Positions 10,922 to 21,628 of a DNA stretch of 64,000 bases are shown here, in pieces (positions within the stretch are counted from its first letter, which is position 1; the number at the start of each line of letters is the position of its first letter). The notes beneath the pieces are model-generated. The model did no database searches. It was not told where the DNA came from and saw nothing but the letters and a program-made list of their open reading frames with translations. The translations under genes and the position numbers were made by a program. Source of the stretch: Golubevia sp. BC0850 (Eukaryota; Basidiomycota; Exobasidiomycetes; Golubeviales; Golubeviaceae); assembly GCA_012976225.1 (NCBI GenBank), contig JAAVVG010000002.1, positions 1,817,823-1,881,822 of the forward strand. Direction: 5' to 3'.

Positions 10922-12603
10922 ATGGCATCTTATTTGGCATCCATTTACGGCACAGAACAAGATAGAGTTAATTGCTCTTTCTACTACAAGGTAAGCAACA
11001 GCTCTAGGCAGTCTCAGTGTCGTCTGACTCTCCTTCCTCATCTCACTTCTTTTAACCTTCTCACTCTTCCATCCACCATTGCCTCTCTCAGATCGGAGCT
11101 TGTCGTCATGGAGATCGATGCTCAAGAAAACACACCAAACCTTCTTTCAGTCAAACGATTTTAATAGCCAATGTTTATAACAATCCAAGACATTCAGATC
11201 CAGATTGTTCTCTAACTGACTCTCAACTTCAACATCAGTTCGACGATTTCTTCGAGGACTTCTTCTGTGAATTGGCAAACTATGGTCATCTAGCTGAGAT
11301 GCACGTTTGTGATAATGTGGGAGAACATTTGATCGGGAACGTCTATGCTAGATATGAATATGAGGAGGAAGCTCAAAATGCGGTGGACAGTTTGAATAAT
11401 AGGTGGTATGCTGGTGAGTATCTGTGGAATCAGATAGTTCCGAAAGTACGCATGGCTGAGAAATGGAGGTGACTAGGACAAGAGAGAACAAATTGGGTTG
11501 AGGAAGGCAGGTTCGGACTAGACGCCATCAAGTCTTCCTTAGTATACTCGGTACTCGAGAGCAATTGAACTTGAATATATCCATACTCGAAATATCCTTG
11601 GAAGGGCCATGCTCAAAGTCGACAGGAACTCGATCAGAGAAGTTGGATGAGAGGATCAGTCTCAACTTTGACATGGGGACAGGTGTAGAGGTTAGATCGA
11701 GTCTGGGAAGGAAAAAAGGAGAGAAGATCCGAGAATGAAGATGCTGATTGGGCGAAGAAGGAAAATTGAAAGCTAGAGGAGAGGATCAAGACGAAGGTGA
11801 GGACAGATCTCCTTTCCATTCTTCTTTTCTTCTTTATTCCTCTCTGCCTTTCTTCTGTCAATTTTGGTGGTGAATGAAGTAAATAGCAATCACTATCATG
11901 CATTGCGTGGATGGAGCACCAGGAGTAATACTCAGTACTCAGTATCCTTACCTCGAATTGTAATACCCTGCTCAGTTCCTTGCCAAATTGCTCTCTCACT
12001 GGGAGAAAGCTCTCTACAAAAAAAACCTAAACTGGAGGCGTCTTCAGGCTTTCAAGTTGACAGGCTTGGTTCTTGGCCAAAACGACGATTCACCCTTTTG
12101 AGTCCTCGTCGAAAACTGACAACGCCATCTTTCCTTGCTCTCACTCTTCACCAGGCCGACCTCTATTCGCCGAACTTTCACCAGTTACAGATTTCCGTGA
12201 AGCATGTTGTAGACAACACGAAACCTTAGATTGTACTCGAGGAGGATTCTGCAATTTCATGCATCTAAGATATGCGACTCCTGCTCTAGTAAGAGAACTT
12301 CAACATGAACTTTCAGTGGAACTTTCGGATAGAGAAAGAGAAAAGAGGAGAAGAGAGAAAGAATTAGCAGCTTCGAAGAATAGTGGGAAAGGGAAGAAAA
12401 GTTGGAGAGATAGAGAGGTTTCGAATGGAGAGGTTAAAGAGGAGGAAGGAGAGGAAACGAATGTTGGAGGTGGAGGAGGTTGGAGGAAAGGTGAAAGTGG
12501 TGGTGATTGGAGAAGCAGTAGGAAGGAGAAAGAGAAAAGTGAGAGGAGGAGAAGTGCGAGTCCTGAGGTCAAGGAAGAGGGCAGTCCGTTGAAGGAAGAT
12601 TAG
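10922..12603 (+). CDS. U2AF1: U2AF small subunit (3' splice-site AG recognition)
   Basis: The U2AF35-type protein recognises the 3' splice-site AG with U2AF65. Exons are 10922-10990, 11092-11413 and 12155-12603, giving 279 aa. Visible parts are the first CCCH finger ([16 protein letters not shown], residues 18-35, joined across intron 1), the UHM with FDDFFEDFF and [12 protein letters not shown], and the second finger ([12 protein letters not shown]) followed by RGGFCNFMH. The C-terminus is rich in Arg, Lys, Glu and Gly with few true RS repeats. Intron 2 is 741 nt, far longer than its neighbours, and holds an antisense small open frame described separately. Splicing across it restores the conserved YAGRPL motif, which supports the exon choice. 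Confidence 0.95.
11634..11819 (-). CDS. Possible nested small secreted protein in U2AF1 intron
   Basis: A 61-codon ATG frame lies antisense inside U2AF1 intron 2. It begins [16 protein letters not shown], and residues 1-24 have the shape of a signal peptide: two Arg, a hydrophobic core, then AQSA as a plausible cleavage site. The remaining 37 residues contain one Cys and no recognised domain. Short hydrophobic frames arise readily from pyrimidine-rich DNA, and intron sequence is such DNA, so this may be chance. Expression evidence would decide it. Confidence 0.2.
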   Translation of the reverse strand: MERRSVLTFVLILSSSFQFSFFAQSASSFSDLLSFFPSQTRSNLYTCPHVKVETDPLIQLL

Positions 12604-12940
12604 TGATGGTGATTCAGAACTTGGAATTCGATTCTCCTCGTTTGAATCTTGCTTAGACTCTGTGATGTGTGGTCTGTTCAGGTTCTGGATTCGTGAGTAC
12701 ACGTAGACTCTCGAGGATGAGTCTCTGGAGTCTCTCGCCTTCTCTCAAGTTCTAGGGTCTTCAACAATCAACTTCGAAACGATCACCTTCCGTCTCGCAT
12801 TAAAGTATAACACAACCTCGAGTCTCATTTAGACGTCAATTTCCAAGAAAAAGAGGGTGTCAAGACAAACAAGAAAACAGGGAACAAGAGGAGAAATTTC
12901 GAAAAATAGGCAAGTCATCACAGAGCGACTGTCTCGCCCT

Positions 12941-13718
12941 TTAATCAGAAGAATAAGCTGAACTAGCCACAGCTAGGTCCGCATTGAACTTTGCCAAAAG
13001 AGCGTTAGCATTGGCCTGTTGGTCTGCTGGAGCTTTAGAGACCAAAGCATCTCCGAAGGTCTTGATAGAAGCTTGAATAGCAGCAATATCTTTCTTGGCA
13101 AGTCTAGCGACTCCAGAGCTCTTCAAACCTGGCTCAATATCACTAAGGAGAAAGCAAGGAGGCAGGGATGGATTGGATTAGCTTCAGGTTACGAGGACCG
13201 AAGGAGAAAGGTTACTCACGCAAGTTTTTGAGTTGCGGCCTTCGCGGTGGTCTCTGTCCCTTGAAGCGATTTGATAATAGCTTGAGCATCGCTTTCTGAA
13301 ACTGAAGCAGTGAGTCCGTTCACGTCGGTGGTGGATTGTTGGAGCTGCTTGTCGAGAGCGCGAGCGTCTCTGTCGATGTCAACTGCTGCGAAGAGATCGT
13401 TACCGTCAGTGGCTTGGAGATCGGTGTTGAGCCTGAGAGGCAGAAAGACAGAGAATGGGAGGCAAAGAAGAAACAGAAGCGGAGACGAGAATTTGGGGGA
13501 GGGGGAATCAGAACGGAAGCGAAGATGAGGGCTTAGGAGTGCTAAGAAGAAAAAGCGGGGTCGCAATAATCCGTCTTCATTCTTTCTTGTTTTTTAAGGT
13601 TCACTTACTTGGTTACAGCACTGTCGATGGCCTTGATGTCGCTCTTGACAGCGGCAATGTCAGCGCTTACCAGAGCGAGAAAGCTAGCGAGAAGGATGAG
13701 AGAGCGTGAGAATTGCAT
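12941..13718 (-). CDS. HsbA-like secreted hydrophobic-surface-binding protein
   Basis: HsbA proteins are secreted fungal proteins that adsorb to hydrophobic surfaces and can recruit hydrolases. Exons on the minus strand are 13718-13609, 13432-13220 and 13142-12941, giving 174 aa. A signal peptide covers residues 1-19 (core LILLASFLALVSA). The mature part is alanine- and aspartate-rich helical sequence without cysteine, for example DIDRDARALDKQL and KKDIAAIQASIKTF, as in the family. The first intron splits the shared text VTK-LN in the same phase as in the divergent paralogue at 14690, showing common descent. The two starts are 971 bp apart. Confidence 0.85.
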
Positions 13719-14689
13719 CTTGAGTGGGATAGGTTCGGTTGGTGGACAAGAGACAAAGTTGTAGTTGGAAGTAAAGAGTGTGTGGGACGGAGGGGAAGTA
13801 GTTCGAGGCTTGTTTAAGATCTTGTCTTTAAAGCATGCGACCTTAGACGATTCCCAATTCTCGGACTTGCTTCTCATCCTGGCTAATTTGCTGTACATAC
13901 ATACACATACATGGTTGTCCGCATTTCGACTCGATTGGAACTGATTAGAAATCCGTGAAACGAAGGATGCAGGCTAGAAGGTTTCTGAAAAGAGGTTGAA
14001 AGCGACCTTCAGTCCATCAAAAAAGGGGTTGATCAGAAGAACCAACAGGCTGCTCCTCCCAAACACTGCTCGTCAACGCGTCAACTGGCACTGCTGGTCA
14101 AAAATCTCGTAGATTAAAATGCAAGATCTTCGATCAAGGGAGGGAAAAAGCGGAAATGATCACTCTTTGTGCATCACCAGGTACCGGTCGTACTGAAATG
14201 CGGGGCAAGCACCGGAATCAGTGATCGTGCGTGCAATCGTCTCTAATCAAGATCATCAGATTGGCTCAACTTTCTCTATCTCACAGCTTCAGGCCTTCAG
14301 GCCGCCAGGCCCCAGGTCAACGACGAATTGAAGGTCACGACGAGGAAGCTCACCTGCTGATTTGACCAATTGGGAGACGAGTCAAACTCTGCAAAGGTGA
14401 ACGTGAAAAGGTGACCTTCTTACCCTCTTTGCAGACATGTCTGGGACCAGATGGCGGATCCACTAGAAGCTTTGAGCTAGAAGATCGCAAGCTTTCTTGC
14501 GTTGATTGCACAAATCGTCGAACAAATAACCGGAAGTCGACAGCACCAGTATTTCAGGCTCTTTAGGCCCCCTTTCTCAAATCTCGTCCTATATAAGATT
14601 GAATCTGAAAATCTTCACGTACTTCCTACCTCTCCTCTCAACGTCTCACTTGCATCTCTCAAGTCCTCTCGCTGCCACTCTCTTTCAAC
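13719..14689. promoter_or_regulatory. Divergent promoter region of HsbA pair
   Basis: This 971-bp region separates the starts of the two HsbA-like genes. A good TATA box, TATATAAG, lies at 14590-14597, about 95 bases before the plus-strand ATG. On the minus side only a weak TTTAAAG-like element lies near 13830. CAGGCC occurs three times in a short stretch at about 14290-14312. The rest shows no gene. Confidence 0.5.
14590..14597 (+). promoter_or_regulatory. TATA box of plus-strand HsbA gene
   Basis: The sequence TATATAAG is a close match to the TATA consensus and is spaced about 93 nt before the ATG at 14690. This is inferred from sequence and position only. Confidence 0.55.
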
Positions 14690-15458
14690 ATGAAGTTCAA
14701 CTCTATCGCAATCGCAACCTTTGCCACTTTGGTCACCTGTTACGCTGCTGACATCACTGATCTAACTTCCAAGATCACTGCTCTGTCTACTTCTGTCACC
14801 AAGTGAGTCTTAGTCTCTGTCTCAACGACTCATGCTCTCCGCCGCTAGGGCTCCGTTTCACTAATTACCTTTTTCTCTTCGGGTTTCAAACTTTCCTTTA
14901 AAGACTTAACAACGATCTCCAAAAGTTCGACAGCAAGTCTGGATACTTTGACGCTCTTAAAATCGATGTTGATGCCTCAAACACTAAGGGAAGTGAGTTT
15001 CTTCTCAGTTCTCCCCTTTCCGCTTTCCTCTACAGACAACTGCTGACAGATTTTTCTCTTTTCATCAGCTATCAATGACTGTACCACTTCATCAGATATG
15101 CTAGATTCTTTCACAGATGACAATACCGACGCAATCTTGAACCAATTGAAAGGGGTCGAAGTCACAGTTCGCGCTGCAACTCAACGTCTCGCGGATGTCG
15201 CTCCCCGTTTCAAGGCTTTGGGAGTAGCCGGTATCGCTAAAAATGATGTCGCTAGCTTGAAGAGTGCCACAAACACCTTCGCCATCTCCATCGCCAGGAG
15301 AACTCCTGTGAGTTGTCAACACAAACACGCTCCTGTGACTCCCTCTCTCTGACAGTCCCCTCCCTTTCCTTCTACATTCCCAGGATGACAAGCTCGAAGA
15401 AGCCGCTGAACTCTTGGGTTTATACGGAGACGACTTCAAAATCGCGGCCGCCCCCTAG
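14690..15458 (+). CDS. HsbA-like secreted protein (paralogue)
   Basis: Second HsbA-like gene, divergent from the copy at 12941-13718. Exons are 14690-14802, 14904-14992, 15069-15307 and 15384-15458, giving 171 aa. The signal peptide core is IATFATLVTCYAA (residues about 7-20). Shared text with the paralogue includes a run ending TSVTK-LN at the first intron, AATQRLAD versus AATQKLAD, and GVAGIAKNDVAS versus GVARLAKKDIAA. It has a short last exon ending DDFKIAAAP. The intron at VTK-LN is shared, but other introns differ. A TATA box lies upstream. Probable role is adhesion to a hydrophobic surface outside the cell. Confidence 0.84.
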
Positions 15459-16172
15459 TAAGTATTCTGTGTGAACGTCTTTCTAGACATGTGAAATTAT
15501 CGAGGAACTTTTTTCGAGACCCTACCTTACACTTCCCCCCTTTTCTCCTTCTTTTGTCTCTCTCTCTCTCACACACACTCTCTCTCATCTTCTCAGCGCC
15601 TAAACGCCGAGAACTTTGAGACTTTCACTTGAATGCTGGATCCCTTCTTGTAATCACTCTTCTACTTTCTTTATCCCTTGAATGCTTGTTTTACTTCCGA
15701 CGCTCTCACGTTCTCACTTCTCACGTCTCGTTTGAACCCGCGACGACTGATAGTCATTTCCACCTTCAAAAAGCTCAGCTCTTGTTGACTTCGGACGCTC
15801 TCGCGGACGACCAATTCGATTCAAGATTGGACTGGCTTTGCTTACAATATGTACTGCACGACTGAATATATTGGAGAAGGGAAATGGTGAACGAGACGGG
15901 AAAGAAGGCTTTGCATCACAGCTTGGCATCAAGAAGAAGATCGGAAAGGGAAAGGTTTTGAGGAGAAGTCGAAAGGGAACGTACGGATGATTAGATTCAG
16001 GTAATAAAGTTTGAGAAGGAAAATAGAGAGGTTGAATGTATGTGAGAGTTCTTTTGGTTCGACTTGATGGTCTAAGGATATCAAATGAGATTGAAAAGAC
16101 CCGTTTGAGCTTCTTGTATGTTGACAATTCCATTGCTTGATTCTGTAGACGGGGATGACGTTTTCAGGCCCT
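15459..16172. other. Intergenic region between convergent genes
   Basis: About 710 bp between the HsbA stop and the SGO1 stop. It has a pyrimidine-rich stretch with CT and CA repeats at about 15555-15590, just after the HsbA coding end, likely 3' UTR. Open frames on both strands are short and have no coherent product. Confidence 0.45.
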
Positions 16173-19100
16173 TCAGCTTGAGGATGAGCCTACCCTTTTG
16201 GTAGGACGTTTTCCACTGGAGGAAGAGGAGTTGTTGAAAGATGCGGAGGAAGAATTCGACTGCTCTGAAGGCGAGCTTGGTCTTCTCGAGTGATTCTTCT
16301 CCTTTCCAGTGAGGGTAGAGTTCGATGACGCTGAGGAGCTGGTACTTCCGGATCTGACTGAGGCCATGGACCCACTTGAAGGAGTATGCCTGACGACCAC
16401 GGAGACCCTCTGACGATTCGAGCTTGCAGGTTTGCTCGCGCCCATCCGAGGAGACGCGACCTCTTGAGGCGAAGAAGCGGATCTGACGAGCGTTCGTGGA
16501 AGGACTGGAGCAGGTTGAGAAGCTAACGTGGCGGGAGCGAGGTTGGATCTGGCTCTAGAAGCAGCTGACGACGACTGAGACTTTCCTGAGCTGCTTCCTT
16601 GACTAGAGACCGAGAGTGCAGGGCTCTCTCTACCAGAGCTACTTGCGCTACTCAGGCTTCCAACAGTTGTGGTGCTGAGAGAAGCCAGAGGATGAGAAGC
16701 TCCCAGCAGAGACATGTCCTTGTTCGCTCTATTGGCAGAGATGGGGTCAGCTGAAGCGCTGCTCTGGAGTGCAGGAGTGGAAGCAGGGAAGGAATCTCCT
16801 AGTCCATCCGTGAGAGCTGCATGTAGGCTACCTCGCTCTCTGGAAGCAGCGAGAGCGGCGGCTCGTCCAAGGCTGGAACCATTACTAGCATTGGTTCCGA
16901 CCATCCCGGATTTGGCCGCAGACTTTCCAGAGTAGGATCTGGGTCTTTCTGGTAGAGGCGTCCCAGAGTCAGAGACTGTTGAGCTCTTCTGTCTCTCCTT
17001 TGCAGATCGGCCAGATTTTCCTCCGGCAGGTGCACTGAGAGGAGTCGGAGCCCGAGTTGAAGAAGGATTGGAAGAGCGGATTGAGGTAGAAGGAGTCGTC
17101 TTTCCGTTGTTGGAGACAGAGGGAGTTGCAGTGGAGGTCTTCCTCGTCGCTGAAGGGGCTGCTTCGTCTGGAGAGGAGTTGGCTAGTTGAGATGGAGTCA
17201 AAGTACGAGACGGCAGAGTGTCTGAGCGTCGTCGAAGAGGAGGCCTTCCCTGAGAGGAATCTGAGCTTTTCGATCCACTTGCTGTTGAAGAGCTTCCAGA
17301 AGAGGAAGGCTCCCATTCAGCCCCAGCGCTGACGTGTCGTTTCCTCTGCTTCGGGCGCTCTCCTTCGTCCTCGTCAGTGGTTGGTTCGAAGTCCTGTTCC
17401 ATCACCTCTCGAGAGAGGTTTTCAGGCTGCGTCGTTTCGTCTCCGCTCTCCGTCCCTTCGGCTAATGAGGAAGTAGAGCTCCACACTCGCTTGCTAATCT
17501 CCTTTGAGCTGGACTTCTGCTGCACTCGAAAGTCGTCACTGTCTTCGTCAGTTCCGCCTGCACTTCCTTCGGCTCTCTGCGCCTCGTGAAGCTTTCTGAT
17601 ATCACTGAGATTTCCAGAGCTTGCTGTGAATCGAGTGGAAGTAGGAGTTGCAGATCTAGAGGTGGCGGAAGTGACGTTGGCTGGGATGAGATCGCCTGGA
17701 TCTGGCTTTCGCATCTTGGTGTTGAGCTTCGGCAGAGCGTAATTGACGCTTTTCCGAGATCTTCTGCTGGATCTTCCTCCAATCTCTTCGTCTTCGGTTG
17801 AACCAGAGGCAGAAGCTAGGCTGAGGTCGGTATTGAAAGCCGGGTCAGGTGAGTTACCTGCCAGCTTTCGTTTCCGTTCTCCAGGAGTGGTAGCTGAGTA
17901 GGGGAGAAGAACAAAGGTCAGGCGACAGCTCGCGGACTACATTCATTCGAGACAACTCAAGGAACTCACCTTCAGACGCTGAACCTTCCAGCTGACCCGT
18001 ACTCGTCTTCTTGGCTATTGTCTTTCTCTTTCCTTTCTCTTTCTTTCCAAGACTCTTCTGTCGCTTGAGAGAGACACCATCTTCTGAAGGCTCCGGATCA
18101 TCTGCTGAGACCGTTCCCAGAGGCTGGAATTCTGATGGAGGACTCTTCAGAGCCTCTTCGACCTCTGAGTCGAAAGGTGAATCGGTTGGCAAGCTCTCGA
18201 AGTCTGTAAGACTAGCCATGCTGCTGGCTCTGGAGAGACTTTGGCTGGTATCCTCCGGTTCCTGTAGAGGGGCTGAAAGAAGTCCACTGTGTCGCCTACT
18301 GGAACGGCGAGCTTTTGGCCTTGCCTTGGTTGTTTCCGAGCTAGGAGGAAGAAGGGACGTAGAGGCAGTTTTCCGACTGCTAGGATCGGTAACGTAGATA
18401 GTCCAGTCTGGGTTTGGGAAAGTCTCTCCATCGAAAGCGATCGGTGGACTAGAGAGAGGGCTTGGAGCGCCGTCTGGGTCGAAGGGAGAGTGTCCCCAAA
18501 GTCCAACTGCCTCCGCTGAGTTCTGTCCATGACTGATGCCACCTGAAGCTATAGCAGCTGCTAGCTCGAGGAGTGAGTCTCCTGAGTGTGCTTGAGCTGA
18601 GAGAATTCCAGAAACCGCTTGGAGCGAGTTGGAAGAGATGGTGGGTGCGTTCGATTGGTTTTCGGAAGAGAATCTCGGTTCGGATTCTAGACGAGGCGTC
18701 ACTTCTGATGATTGCGTCGTGTCTTCTTGATCTGAAGTTGTGACTCTGACTGTTTCTTCGTCTCGTTCCAATTGCGATTGCCATTGATCTTGATCTTGCT
18801 TCTCTTCCCCTTCGTCTTCTTCTTCACTTTCCTCTTCTCCTTCCATCACGTCTATGATGTGAGCTCCTGGTGGACGAGCGATAGAGCGAACTACTCCAGC
18901 TGGAAGAACTGAACGATCTAGAAAGATGTGCGAGCTCTTCTGGAAAGCTGGAGCTGTCTGTTCTTGTGAAGGCATCAGACCCAACCCTTGAAGACCAGAT
19001 GGCGCCCAGCTATTCGGAATTTCCTCCTCCGATTGATCCATAGACGAATCCAAAGCTCTCATTCCTCTTGTCATGATCTCCCATCCTCGACGAACGGAGG

Positions 19101-19714
19101 TGTGAGCATGTTCCAATCGTCTGACTTGGGCCACCAGCTGAACCACTTCCAGAGCTTGTTCTGCTTTGTCCGACTCTAAAGCTTGTATCCTCGACTCTAG
19201 CTCTCGCATACGAAGCTGTCCTAAAGCATTGGTCTTGATGATGTCCCTATTCTGGTTGATGTGCTTGCGTTTAACTAGAAGCAGTAGTTGAAGGGTTTCC
19301 AGAACGGGACCAGGAAATTGGATATAGATCAGCAGCTGAATGAGCAACGCGTTAGCGGCCTCTCACATTTGAATGCTTGATCTTAACGAATTCACCAATT
19401 CCACTCTCTCCTGAAAAGAGAGAGTCGGGGAGCTAGAGGGGTGTAGCTTGATGTGAAGAGGCAGCCAAGAGGAACTGCTCCTGCTGTTCTGCATCCCGTC
19501 CACCTCTGGCTCCCATCCGAGAGAGCCCAGCTGCCTTTCTGACCCAGGATTAATTTGAAACTGTTCCATTCCTTCATTTCTGATTGTACCTCCATCTCCC
19601 TATCTACTCGAAGAACTCACATTGATCGAAGTTGGATTGGAGCTGCTGTAGGCTCGAATTAGAATCTTGAGGATGAGGGAACAGCCTGCTTTCCCTTCTA
19701 GCAGGTGGTGGCAT
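16173..19714 (-). CDS. SGO1: Shugoshin, centromeric cohesion protector
   Basis: Shugoshin protects centromeric cohesin by recruiting PP2A. Minus-strand exons are 19714-19621, 19274-17970 and 17893-16173, giving 1039 aa. The start gives MPPPARRESRLF and the join of exon 1 to exon 2 yields QLQSNFDQ-FKRKHINQ, continuing NRDIIKTN and LRMRELESRIQALES; this is the N-terminal coiled coil at about residues 20-80. The C-terminal shugoshin motif is at about 508-530 (RRSRKSVNYALPKLN then KMRKPDPGD), which binds phosphorylated H2A in relatives. Oddly, a 510-residue Ser/Thr-rich tail follows that motif. Intron 1 is 346 nt. The acceptor for exon 2 was picked because only it joins the conserved coiled coil in frame. 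Confidence 0.93.
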
Positions 19715-21628
19715 TGAAGGGAAAGCCTGTTATTCGAATTTATTGTTTGATGCTTGCGATTGGAGACGGAGGAAGAGGAAGGATTGGATTGACAGCTGGA
19801 ATTGAAGAATCTGCTTCTGGCATCAAACCTTGCAAATCCGATTGAGCTGAACCTTGATCTTGCTCCCTCTTGCTGATTCTGAAATTGATTCAACTTCTTT
19901 TCTTCTTCTGTCTTGCTGTAAGCTCTTGCTGTTTGTGGATTTGTGCTAAGTTCTCTTTCGAATTTCGAGCCTTCCCTCTTCTTTCCTCTCCGAGACCGCG
20001 TCCTAGACCAACCTCACGTGAATCAAATTTCGGTGTCTCCTCTTCTCGAAAATTCCATCTTTTGAAATAGACACTTCCTTTAGATCTTCACACTTATTCA
20101 ATCTAGGGTGGGGTATACTCTCTGTAAAGATTCCTTCCTTTTCGACGTTGTAAAAGTTTGTAAAAAGGGGAGAAGGTTTTACACATTTTTAGAAGGTTTC
20201 ACTACTATTACATTCATTTCTACCTTGGTGAAAGTATGTAAGACTGTGTAAAAATGTCGCCTCCCCTAGTAAGGGAGAGAAACAGGGAGAAGAGAGAGAA
20301 AGAGGATTCTGTGGGGGAAAGGTGGTAATCCATCTTCTTCAATCTTCGAGTCCCAAACCTCTCCATTGTTTTCTCTGCCTCTCTGCTGGCTCAGTTCTGA
20401 GCGTGGCACAGGGAGGTCACGCTGCTTGTTTTTACAATCTTTTACAGGCGAAATTCATAGCGTCGATGTAAAAGTGGCACTTTTACCAATTTTTAGTGTA
20501 AAAATTGTTCTTGAAATTGAAAGTAGTTTTTACTCGAGACCGCACCTAACTACACATCTTCTCTATCTCCATCGCTTCTGGTTACATATCTATCACAAAA
20601 GCTTCCTATTGTCTTCTGATGTGTAAGCAGTCTTGGTCCTTTCTTCCAGTATACCCCGTCTCATGCCGAAGCTCGATATGATTCACTCTTCTTACAATTA
20701 CTGCTCTGAAGTTGGACTTCCTCATCCTGATTTCTGACAGAGGTTTAGTCATTCGCAAAGTTCTTCTTTCTCGTCGTGACGGCTGTTGATGAACGATCGA
20801 GAGAAGAGAAAGCGAGAAAGAGCCCATCATCGCATCATCGGGAACCGTTCTAGACTTCTGGTGACTGGCATCCTTTGATTGATTTTCTGATGCATACATA
20901 GATAAAGAAAAGGATTCTATCTTGGAAAGGATACTAGGAAAGAGAGATCTAATGATGACCTCGGACATTCAAGCAGAGCCACTGAGTGGGACAACAGGAC
21001 CCATGCCAGCAAAAATAAAATGCTATGTAGGAAACAACACCAAACATTGAGGGAGGGGAAGGAGCGAGAGACCGATGACGGGGATAACAAAAATTAAGGA
21101 CTAAAGGAATAGGTCGGGGAGTCGCGAAAGGGAACCCAGCAACATTTTGAAGAAGTTCTAAAATCCTGAATCGCAAATAAAAAGAGAGGAGCAAGAGTTT
21201 CAACTTGCCTTCTTTCCACAACGTTTCGAGAAGAGAGAGGAGAAGAATGGTGAGTGGCAAAGTACTTCGGCATTCACAAGATTCGAGTGGCGGGAGATAA
21301 GAAATAGCGCGCATGCCCCATTGTGCTGTAAGGGTGGACCCTCTTCATGTCTTTCACTTCCCCTTTCCTCTCTCCTTGCAACCACTCTGCTAGAACTAAA
21401 TCTTTTGGCCACATTAATTTGTAGCGTTCTCAAAAGTCTTCTACCATCAACAACTTTAAAAGAGTTCAATCTTCACTTCTCTGAAGGAACTTCTTTTTGC
21501 TAAGGTTTCCAACTCTCTGCTGAATCAGATTCAATTCAATCAGTCATCAGTACACTTACCTCAACGACCCAATTCCCTCCTTTTGAAATTTCCCTAATTT
21601 CCTATTCCTTTTCCCATCCTACATCATC
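19715..21628. other. Long gene-poor intergenic region with TGTAAA motifs
   Basis: About 1.9 kb between the start of SGO1 and the next plus-strand gene. Within 20120-20535 GTAAAA or TTTTAC occurs about nine times, and a short inverted repeat sits at 20468-20486. A minus-strand ATG frame of 120 codons (20968-20606) and one of 121 codons (21314-20949) have no family likeness. I call no gene. The region must include the SGO1 promoter. Confidence 0.5.
20468..20486. repeat. Short inverted repeat GTAAAAGT / ACTTTTAC
   Basis: Perfect 8-bp arms, GTAAAAGT and ACTTTTAC, are separated by GGC. It is the most compact of a cluster of GTAAAA/TTTTAC copies in the SGO1 upstream region. It could bind a dimeric factor, but no function is shown. 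Confidence 0.6.

Noticed and set aside
14101-14300. Mobile-element end or CRISPR-like repeats in intergenic DNA
   Set aside because: No regular spacing, terminal repeats or transposase text; only short CAGGCC repeats.
19363-19595. Minus-strand frames upstream of the SGO1 coiled coil as an extra exon
   Set aside because: None joins in phase without a stop. The direct splice from 19621 to 19274 gives the conserved coiled coil.
20606-21314. Two overlapping minus-strand frames of about 120 codons
   Set aside because: They start with ATG but have incoherent composition and no family; likely chance in a gene-poor region.
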